From an uncultured Methanobrevibacter sp. (GTDB lineage Archaea; Methanobacteriota; Methanobacteria; Methanobacteriales; Methanobacteriaceae): a DNA stretch of 5,046 bases. Made by a program: the position numbers and the translations under genes. Numbering within the stretch: position 1 is the first letter of the stretch; each line of letters begins with the position of its first letter. Below the pieces are notes generated by a model. That model had not been told where the DNA came from. It ran no database searches and worked only from the letters and a program-made list of their open reading frames with translations. The stretch is from the NCBI GenBank assembly GCA_902795935.1, contig CADBMS010000060.1, positions 1 to 5,046 of the forward strand, read 5' to 3'. Below, one piece after another: positions 1 to 5,046 of the stretch.

Positions 1-360
1 ATTAAAGTAATTAACTATTTTTTAACAAACATTTAGAAAAACAAAAGAAAATTAACAAAAATAAACAACAATAATAAAAAAACAACTGCAAAAAGTAAAA
101 TCAAAAAAAGCCTATAAAATTTTACAGACTCACATACTCGAAAAAAAAAGGTTTTCTACAAAGCCCAAATATTAATAAAACAAAGAACTGAACAATTAAA
201 ATCGGATTTATTACAAAAAAACCAAATAATAAACACAACAATATTCATTTAAATAAACAATAACCAGTAACAAACAACCCATTCCAAAAAACACTAAAAC
301 TTAATACTACAAAACATAAACAAACTAATAACAAATCACACATAACAAAATCAATAAAAA
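1..360. other. Non-coding A/C-rich spacer with very few G on the + strand
   Basis: I see no gene here. The + strand is mostly A with scattered C and almost no G; the 60 bases from 301 to 360 contain no G at all, and 241-300 contain one. Stops are frequent in all frames and no tRNA-like or CRISPR-like structure is apparent. The skew stops near 365-370, where G reappears and the leader of the downstream gene begins. The stretch contains the inverted copy of the 13-bp repeat at 153-165. On the - strand it reads T/G-rich, like the spacer after the gene. It could be an untranslated tail of a - strand transcript, a decayed element, or simply typical spacer of an AT-rich archaeon. Confidence 0.7.
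153..165 (-). repeat. Inverted copy of the 13-bp motif GGCTTTGTAGAAA
   Basis: The + strand reads TTTCTACAAAGCC, the exact reverse complement of 4899-4911. On the - strand the motif is followed by one different base, then CCT and a run of nine T (149 down to 141). The right-hand copy shows the same order: motif, one base, CCT, T run. Similarity beyond that is weak. It may be the end of a mobile element lying to the left, or a dispersed terminator-like repeat. Confidence 0.6.
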
Positions 361-392
361 TTAGAAAAAATTAAGTTGAGGACATTGTAAAA

Positions 393-457
393 AATTTAGT
401 AAATGAGAATGTAATAAAAAATATGTTTATACTGAGAATATATTAATTTACTAAATT
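393..457. repeat. 12-bp inverted repeat upstream of the activator gene
   Basis: AATTTAGTAAAT at 393-404 is the exact reverse complement of ATTTACTAAATT at 446-457, with a 41-base spacer. Each arm is itself nearly palindromic, so each could be a protein half-site pair, that is, two operator copies. A short direct repeat, TGAGAAT, lies inside at 404-410 and 433-439. The pair sits about 90-155 bases upstream of the predicted TATA box. The sequence is very AT-rich, so chance is a real possibility. Confidence 0.4.
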
Positions 458-548
458 AAATTAATCTGATTATAGCATCTTTCTTTAAATTTATTCTATT
501 TATGAGTTTGATATGGTTAATAAGTATAAACAATAAATATTATGATAG

Positions 549-560
549 TTTTATATTATA
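549..560 (+). promoter_or_regulatory. Candidate archaeal TATA box for the activator gene
   Basis: TTTTATATTATA resembles the archaeal TATA consensus TTTATATA. A start site about 25 bases downstream would fall near 578-585, giving a leader of roughly 35-40 bases before the ATG at 619. A perfect 12-bp palindrome, ATATAATTATAT (575-586), would overlap that start site. The purine-rich BRE normally found just upstream is weak here. AT-rich surroundings offer alternative TATA-like sites, so the assignment is tentative. Confidence 0.4.
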
Positions 561-605
561 TTGAAAAGAATTAGATATAATTATATTAGTAATATATGAA
601 TTATT

Positions 606-611
606 AAAGGT
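606..611 (+). promoter_or_regulatory. Ribosome binding site AAAGGT
   Basis: AAAGGT ends seven bases before the ATG at 619 and pairs in part (AGGT) with the 3' end of 16S rRNA. It is a weak but correctly placed Shine-Dalgarno site and supports the chosen start. No comparable site precedes the ATG at 1699. Confidence 0.65.
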
Positions 612-618
612 ATTACTT

Positions 619-1218
619 ATGAAAGAATTATTACATGTTGGTTTAGATATTGGTTCAACAACAATTAAGATAGTAATTTTAAATAAAAATTTAGAAATAA
701 TTTATTCAAATTATGAAAGACATTTTTCAGATACTAAAACAACTCTTTATAATGTATTAGAAAAAATGTTAAAAGATTATAATGCCAATGATTTCTCAAT
801 TTCACTTACAGGATCTGGTGCATTAGATATTTCTGAAAATTTGGAAATTGAGTTTATACAAGAAGTTATGGCTTGTAAATCTGCTGTAGAAAAATTAATC
901 CCAGAAACAGATGTTGTGATTGAATTAGGTGGTGAAGATGCAAAAATAATCTATTTTGATAATGTTATAGAACAAAGGATGAATGGAACTTGTGCTGGTG
1001 GTACAGGAGCCTTTTTAGATCAAATGACATCATTATTAAATACTAATATTAATGGATTAAATGAACTTGCAAAAGAATATGAAACAATATATCCTATAGC
1101 TTCTCGTTGTGGAGTTTTTGCAAAAACTGATATTCAGCCATTGTTAAATGAAGGGGCTAAAAAAGAAGATATTGCTGTTTCCATTTTTCAAGCTGTTGTT
1201 AATCAAACAATAAGTTGA
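619..1218 (+). CDS. N-terminal fragment of the activator fusion: most of ATPase domain A (199 aa)
   Basis: This is the only piece that could be translated from the gene's own start. It holds most of a BcrA/BadF/HgdC-type ATPase (ASKHA fold): phosphate-binding loop GLDIGSTTIK at residues 8-17, LTGSGA at 63-68, LGGEDAK at 103-109, and two cysteines in TCAGGTGAF (Cys125) and SRCGVFAKTD (Cys164). In HgdC the equivalent cysteines, one per subunit pair, hold the [4Fe-4S] cluster at the dimer interface. The stop at codon 200 falls inside the last helix-rich part of the domain, before the FLGGP nucleotide-binding segment at 213-217, so this product would probably be an incomplete, non-functional ATPase. 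It should be read as part of the 619-4887 pseudogene, not as an independent gene. Confidence 0.6.
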   Translation: MKELLHVGLDIGSTTIKIVILNKNLEIIYSNYERHFSDTKTTLYNVLEKMLKDYNANDFSISLTGSGALDISENLEIEFIQEVMACKSAVEKLIPETDVVIELGGEDAKIIYFDNVIEQRMNGTCAGGTGAFLDQMTSLLNTNINGLNELAKEYETIYPIASRCGVFAKTDIQPLLNEGAKKEDIAVSIFQAVVNQTIS

Positions 1219-1491
1219 TTAGCTTGTGGAAGGCCAATTAAAGGAAGAGTTGCTTTTCTTGGAGGTCCTTTAAACTATTTATCAGAATTAAGAAAACGCT
1301 TTATTGAAACACTAAACTTAACTAAAGATGAGATTATTATTCCTGAAAATGCTCACCTATTAGTTGCAATGGGTGCTGCATTATCTACATTAAGTACTAA
1401 AACATATTCTTCTAAAGAATTAGAGGAAAAACTTAAAAAATTTAAAACTACTGAATACAGTGAAAATAACACATTACCTCCATTATTTGAA
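1219..1491 (+). other. Open middle segment between the two stops: end of ATPase domain A and linker (91 codons)
   Basis: Codons 201-291 stay open in the parent frame and encode recognisable family sequence: LACGRPIKG, then VAFLGGP (GGP at 215-217, the adenosine-side loop of the ATPase fold), SELRKRFIETLNL, and PENAHLLVAMGAAL, which ends the domain. A charged linker rich in Lys and Glu follows and runs to LPPLFE just before the TAA. I see no ribosome binding site at the start of this segment, so it is unlikely to be made on its own. It shows that the TGA interrupts a continuous gene instead of ending one. Confidence 0.75.
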
Positions 1492-1698
1492 TAAAAAAAA
1501 GATTATGATGAATTTAAATTTAGACACGGTCAGAATAGAGCAATTTATAAAGATTTAAAAACATATTCTGGTGATGCATTTCTTGGAATAGATGCGGGTT
1601 CTACAACAACTAAAATTGTTTTAATTGATAATGAAGGATCTTTACTTTATTCTTTATATGAGAATAATAATGGTAATCCACTAAAAAGTGTTATTACA

Positions 1699-4600
1699 AT
1701 GTTAAAAAAACTTTATAATGATTTATCTAAAGAGATAATCATTCGTTTTAGTGGAGTCACTGGTTATGGTGAAAAGTTAATTCAAATGGCTTTAAATATA
1801 GATTTTAATGAAATAGAAACAATTGCTCATTATACTGCAGCAAAAAAATTCTTACCCTCAGTCAATAGTATTATTGATATTGGTGGACAGGATATGAAAT
1901 ATATAAAACTAAAAAATGGATTCGTAGATAATATAATGTTAAATGAAGCTTGTTCTTCAGGATGTGGGTCTTTTATAGAAACTTTTGCTAAAAGTTTGGA
2001 TATTTCAATGGAAAATTTTGTAAAAGAAGCCATCAAATCAAAAACACCTGCCGATTTAGGATCAAGATGTACTGTTTTTATGAATTCTAAAATTAAACAA
2101 GCACAAAAAGAAGGTTTTTCTATTGAGGATATATCAAGTGGACTTTCTTATTCAGTTATAAAAAATGCAATTCAAAAAGTCATGAAAGTTAGGGATATGG
2201 AAGATTTAGGAAAAAATATAGTCGTGCAAGGTGGAACTTTTTATAATGATGCTGTTCTAAGAAGTTTTGAATTAATTGTTGGAAAAAATGTTATACGGCC
2301 GGATATAGCAGGATTAATGGGAGCTTATGGTATTGCATTATTGGCATTAGAACAATATGATTCTAATCTTGATATGGATTATTGCTCAACTATCTTGAAA
2401 ACAGAAGAATTAGATGATTTAAATATAAAAGTAAATCATATTCGATGTAAAGCTTGTGAAAATAACTGTTTATTAACAATTAATATATTTGACAATGGTA
2501 ATAGTTTTATTTCAGGTAATAAATGTGAGAAAGGGTCGGGAATAGAAAATAAAAATAAAAATGAACTTCCTAATATTTATAAATATAAATATGAAAGATT
2601 ATTCAATTATAAACCTTTAACTGAAAATGAGGCTAAACGTGGTACAATAGGCATTCCTCGAGTTTTGAATATTTATGAAGATTATCCATTTTGGTTCACA
2701 TTCTTAACAAAATTAGGATTTAGAGTATTATTATCTGAAAAAAGCAATAGGAATACATATGAAAAAGGAATGGAGTCTATGCCATCAGAATCAGTTTGCT
2801 ACCCTGCAAAACTTGCACATGGTCATATTATGAGTTTATTAAATAAAGGCATAAATACTATTTTTTATCCATGTATTCCATATTCTAGACGTGAATATGA
2901 ATCTTCAGATAATATTTATAACTGTCCCATTGTTGTTTCGTATTCTGAAGTTATAAAAAATAATATTGAAAATTTAAAAGATGAAAAAATTAAATACATT
3001 AATCCATTTCTTCCAATTTTTGATACTAAAAATTTAGTTAAAGTTATTCAAAATTTAGATTGTTTTAAAGAATATAATTTTACAAAAAAGGAATTAAAAA
3101 ATGCTGTTGAAGCTGCTGAAAAAGAATATAAACAATTTAAAGAAGATATTTTCAATAAAGGCCAAGAATCAATTAAATATATTAAAGAAAATAATTTAAA
3201 AGGAATTGTTTTAGCAGGAAGGCCATACCATATTGATCCTGAAATAAATCATGGAATTGATACTTTAATTACTAGTTTGGGATTAGCTGTTTTATCAGAA
3301 GATAGCATATCCTATGATGAACCATCTAAAAAACTTCGTGTTGTTGACCAGTGGGTATTCCATTCAAGACTATATTCTGCAGCAGAATTTGTTGGAAAAC
3401 ATGATTTTTTAGAATTAATACAATTAAATTCATTTGGTTGTGGTCTAGATGCCGTAACAACAGATCAAGTTGAAGAAATATTAAAAAGCTATAACAATAT
3501 GTACACGTTAATTAAGATAGATGAAATAAATAACTTAGGTGCAATAAGAATTCGAGTCAGGTCTTTACTTGCAAGTATGAATAAACGTGTAACCCAAATT
3601 AAGGAAGATAAAAACGATTTAAAACTTGGAAACTATGAAATTACAAGAATTCCATTCACAAAGGAAATGAAAAACAAAAATTACACAATTCTTATTCCAC
3701 AAATGGTCCCAATTCATTTTGAACTTATTGAAGCTGCTATTAAACCTATAGGATACAATTTAAAAGTATTAAGAAAATGTAGTGAAGCAACAGTAGAAAC
3801 TGGCCTTAAATATGTTAATAATGATGCTTGTTATCCATCAATTATTACAACAGGTCAATTTATTGAAGCATTACAATCAGGTGAATATGATTTAGATAAA
3901 ACAGCATTAATGATGTCCCAAACTGGAGGGGGTTGCAGAGCAACAAATTACATTGGTTTTATAAGAAAAGCCCTAAAAGATGCAGGATTTTCTAAAATTC
4001 CAATTGTTTCTTTCAATGTTGTAGGTTTGGAAAAAAATTCAGGATTTAAAATCACAATTCCAATGTTGGATAAATTACTTAAATCATGTTTATATGGAGA
4101 TTTATTACAAAAACTATACTATAAAAATAGAGCTTATGAATTACATGAAGGAGAATCTGAAAAATTGTTTAATAAATGGATGAAAAATTGTAAAGAAACA
4201 CTCAAACATTCAAATCCTATTAAATTTAAACAAAGCATATATGATATGGTTGATGATTTTGAAAAAATTGAACTAGACACCTCAATTAAAAAACCAAAAG
4301 TAGGCATTGTTGGTGAAGTTCTAATAAAATATCATCCTTTTGGTAATAATTTTATTATAAATATTTTAGAAAATGAAGGTGCAGAAGTAATACCTCCTGA
4401 TTTCACAGGATTCATAAAATATATGGCTACACATAATATAACAAATAATATGTTATTGAATATATCCAAAACAAAAGCAACTATATTTAAATCTGTAATA
4501 AAAGTAATAGACTTTTTTGAAAAAGATTTAAAAATTGCCCTAGATAATTCTAAAAAAGATTATGTCTTGCCATCAAATATTTTTGAACTAGAAGCTAATA

Positions 4601-4887
4601 TTAATGATATTTTATCAATTGGAAATCAGACTGGAGAAGGATGGTTCTTAACTGCAGAAATGATAGAATATATAGAAAATGGAATTTCAAATATTGCATG
4701 TGTTCAACCATTTGCATGTTTACCAAACCATGTTGTTGGTAAAGGTGTAATTAAATCAATAAGAGAAAAATATCCTAATGCAAACATTGCACCAATTGAC
4801 TATGATCCTGGAGCAAGCGAAACAAATCAAACAAATCGTATAAAATTATTAATGGCTGTTGCAAAAGACAATTTAAACAAAAAATAA
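1699..4887 (+). CDS. C-terminal fragment of the activator fusion: rest of ATPase domain B, Cys cluster and HgdB-like domains (1062 aa)
   Basis: The open frame actually runs from 1495, but 1699 is the first ATG; I find no in-frame ATG, GTG or TTG between them, and no ribosome site precedes 1699. Translation from there would drop the domain B phosphate loop GIDAGSTTTK (parent residues 323-332). Fragment numbering: IGGQDMK 61-67; ACSSGCGSF with Cys85 and Cys89; SRCTVF with Cys124; VVQGGTFYND at 175-184; cluster Cys250, Cys253, Cys257, Cys276; GTIGIPRVLN at 315; SVCYPAKLAHGH with Cys367; PCIPY with Cys392; GRPYHIDPEINHGI at 507; SFGCGLDAVTTDQ with Cys581; ACYPS with Cys711; TGGGCRATNY with Cys746; ACVQPFACLPNH with Cys1001 and Cys1007; DYDPGASETNQTNR near the end. 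Many cysteines sit in conserved contexts, consistent with Fe-S binding. Part of the 619-4887 pseudogene; independent expression is doubtful. Confidence 0.6.
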   Translation: MLKKLYNDLSKEIIIRFSGVTGYGEKLIQMALNIDFNEIETIAHYTAAKKFLPSVNSIIDIGGQDMKYIKLKNGFVDNIMLNEACSSGCGSFIETFAKSLDISMENFVKEAIKSKTPADLGSRCTVFMNSKIKQAQKEGFSIEDISSGLSYSVIKNAIQKVMKVRDMEDLGKNIVVQGGTFYNDAVLRSFELIVGKNVIRPDIAGLMGAYGIALLALEQYDSNLDMDYCSTILKTEELDDLNIKVNHIRCKACENNCLLTINIFDNGNSFISGNKCEKGSGIENKNKNELPNIYKYKYERLFNYKPLTENEAKRGTIGIPRVLNIYEDYPFWFTFLTKLGFRVLLSEKSNRNTYEKGMESMPSESVCYPAKLAHGHIMSLLNKGINTIFYPCIPYSRREYESSDNIYNCPIVVSYSEVIKNNIENLKDEKIKYINPFLPIFDTKNLVKVIQNLDCFKEYNFTKKELKNAVEAAEKEYKQFKEDIFNKGQESIKYIKENNLKGIVLAGRPYHIDPEINHGIDTLITSLGLAVLSEDSISYDEPSKKLRVVDQWVFHSRLYSAAEFVGKHDFLELIQLNSFGCGLDAVTTDQVEEILKSYNNMYTLIKIDEINNLGAIRIRVRSLLASMNKRVTQIKEDKNDLKLGNYEITRIPFTKEMKNKNYTILIPQMVPIHFELIEAAIKPIGYNLKVLRKCSEATVETGLKYVNNDACYPSIITTGQFIEALQSGEYDLDKTALMMSQTGGGCRATNYIGFIRKALKDAGFSKIPIVSFNVVGLEKNSGFKITIPMLDKLLKSCLYGDLLQKLYYKNRAYELHEGESEKLFNKWMKNCKETLKHSNPIKFKQSIYDMVDDFEKIELDTSIKKPKVGIVGEVLIKYHPFGNNFIINILENEGAEVIPPDFTGFIKYMATHNITNNMLLNISKTKATIFKSVIKVIDFFEKDLKIALDNSKKDYVLPSNIFELEANINDILSIGNQTGEGWFLTAEMIEYIENGISNIACVQPFACLPNHVVGKGVIKSIREKYPNANIAPIDYDPGASETNQTNRIKLLMAVAKDNLNKK

Positions 4888-4898
4888 TATTATTTAAT

Positions 4899-4911
4899 GG
4901 CTTTGTAGAAA
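4899..4911 (+). repeat. Direct-strand copy of the 13-bp motif GGCTTTGTAGAAA
   Basis: This copy begins 11 bases after the gene's stop codon and is the exact inverted counterpart of 153-165. It continues with T, then CCT, A and a T run. The GGCTTTGT start resembles terminal inverted repeats of some insertion sequences (IS903-type ends of the IS5 family begin similarly, from memory). If GG is the outer edge, the element would extend rightwards out of the window. No transposase is visible in the 135 bases that follow. Confidence 0.6.
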
Positions 4912-4916
4912 TCCTA

Positions 4917-4929
4917 TTTTTTTATTTTT
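4917..4929 (+). terminator. Poly-T transcription terminator
   Basis: Seven T, one A, then five T, about 30 bases after the TAA at 4885-4887 and with no strong GC hairpin before it. Oligo-T tracts on the non-template strand are the usual termination signal in archaea. The T run is directly attached to the 13-bp repeat, so terminator and repeat may be one unit. Confidence 0.6.
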
Positions 4930-5046
4930 GTGTTGTTTGGTATATGTTGTAGATTGTGCTTTTGAGTTTTGTTTCCTTATTTGATAGTTTTAGGCTTCTG
5001 CTGTGATTGGTTCCTTGGAATAGTCTTTTTATTACACTTATTACTG

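Larger units (their letters stand above)
619..4887 (+). pseudogene. 2-hydroxyacyl-CoA dehydratase activator/dehydratase-like fusion protein, interrupted by two in-frame stops
   Basis: Read through its two stops, this frame encodes 1422 residues with the family order: ATPase domain A (about 5-258), ATPase domain B (about 321-575), a four-cysteine cluster (610, 613, 617, 636), a DUF2229-type region (about 675-950) and a C-terminal HgdB-like part (about 1020-1420). Related activators are ATP-driven [4Fe-4S] reductases that pass an electron to an acyl-CoA dehydratase or reductase in the cytoplasm; the substrate of this giant fused form is not known to me. Stops lie at codon 200 (TGA, 1216-1218) and codon 292 (TAA, 1492-1494). 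The frame does not shift across either, and recognisable family sequence continues directly after each, so each needs only one base substitution. All other signature motifs look intact, which suggests recent inactivation or sequencing error. The ATG at 619 is chosen because MKELLHVGLDIGSTT matches the usual N-terminus and AAAGGT lies just upstream. No neighbouring gene is visible. Confidence 0.87.
4888..5046. other. Non-coding T/G-rich spacer after the gene
   Basis: No coding sequence is recognisable in these 159 bases. The + strand is rich in T and G and poor in C and A, a mirror image of the A/C-rich + strand at 1-360. It opens with the 13-bp repeat and a T run within 45 bases of the stop codon. 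The window ends before any next gene appears. Confidence 0.65.

Noticed and set aside
61..360. CRISPR array or regular tandem repeat in the A/C-rich spacer
   Set aside because: Words such as AACAA recur because of the low complexity, but there is no repeat unit of constant length with regular spacers.
361..618. tRNA, small RNA gene or riboswitch in the leader
   Set aside because: I found no cloverleaf, GC-rich stem or known aptamer core; only AT-rich repeats, a TATA-like box and the ribosome site.
1216..1218. Selenocysteine codon
   Set aside because: The position corresponds to a small residue in a non-redox helix of the ATPase, I see no convincing SECIS-like hairpin in 4888-5046, and a second stop (TAA), which is never Sec, interrupts the same frame.
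1216..1494. Alternative genetic code (TGA as Trp, or TGA as Gly)
   Set aside because: The frame contains four ordinary TGG Trp codons and many Gly codons, only one internal TGA, and a TAA that such codes would still read as stop.
1219..1698. Programmed frameshift joining the fragments
   Set aside because: All three segments are already in the same frame, so no shift is needed; only stop read-through could join them.
1830..2036. 68-codon open frame on the - strand
   Set aside because: It lies entirely opposite the conserved ATPase domain B sequence of the large gene, has no recognisable product, and is a shadow of that gene.
153..4911. Composite transposon or invertible segment defined by the 13-bp repeats
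   Set aside because: No transposase, integrase or invertase gene lies between the repeats, 13 bp is short for homologous recombination, and the orientation puts the presumed outer edges facing the gene.

Overview
The window is dominated by one very large gene on the + strand (619-4887). It encodes a multidomain protein of the 2-hydroxyacyl-CoA dehydratase activator superfamily: two BcrA/BadF/HgdC-type ATPase domains in tandem, then a cysteine cluster and HgdB-like dehydratase-related domains. The reading frame is broken twice by in-frame stop codons, TGA at 1216-1218 and TAA at 1492-1494. Frame and homology continue uninterrupted through both. Read through, the protein would be 1422 residues, which from memory is about the usual size of this family. 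I therefore annotate it as a pseudogene (or a gene with two sequence errors), not as two genes.

Layout: 1-about 360 is a non-coding, A-rich, strongly C-over-G stretch. 361-618 is the gene's leader region, with an inverted repeat, a plausible archaeal-type TATA box and a short ribosome binding site. 619-4887 is the interrupted gene. 4888-5046 is a T/G-rich non-coding tail with a poly-T terminator. A 13-bp motif, GGCTTTGTAGAAA, occurs on the + strand just after the gene (4899-4911) and in inverted orientation at 153-165. Both copies are followed by a T run on their own strand, so the gene lies between two outward-pointing copies of a repeat.

Organism: the very low GC content, TATA-like promoter, weak AAAGGT ribosome site and hairpin-less poly-T terminator suggest an AT-rich methanogenic archaeon of the Methanobacteriales (Methanosphaera or Methanobrevibacter type). 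This is inference. AT-rich Firmicutes and Fusobacteria carry close relatives of this protein and cannot be excluded.

Function: the activator domains of this superfamily couple ATP hydrolysis to low-potential electron transfer through a [4Fe-4S] cluster into a dehydratase or reductase partner. Here activator and partner-like modules share one chain. The substrate of these giant fused proteins is not known to me. No other gene is visible, so the locus appears monocistronic. I found no CRISPR array, tRNA, rRNA or transposase gene.
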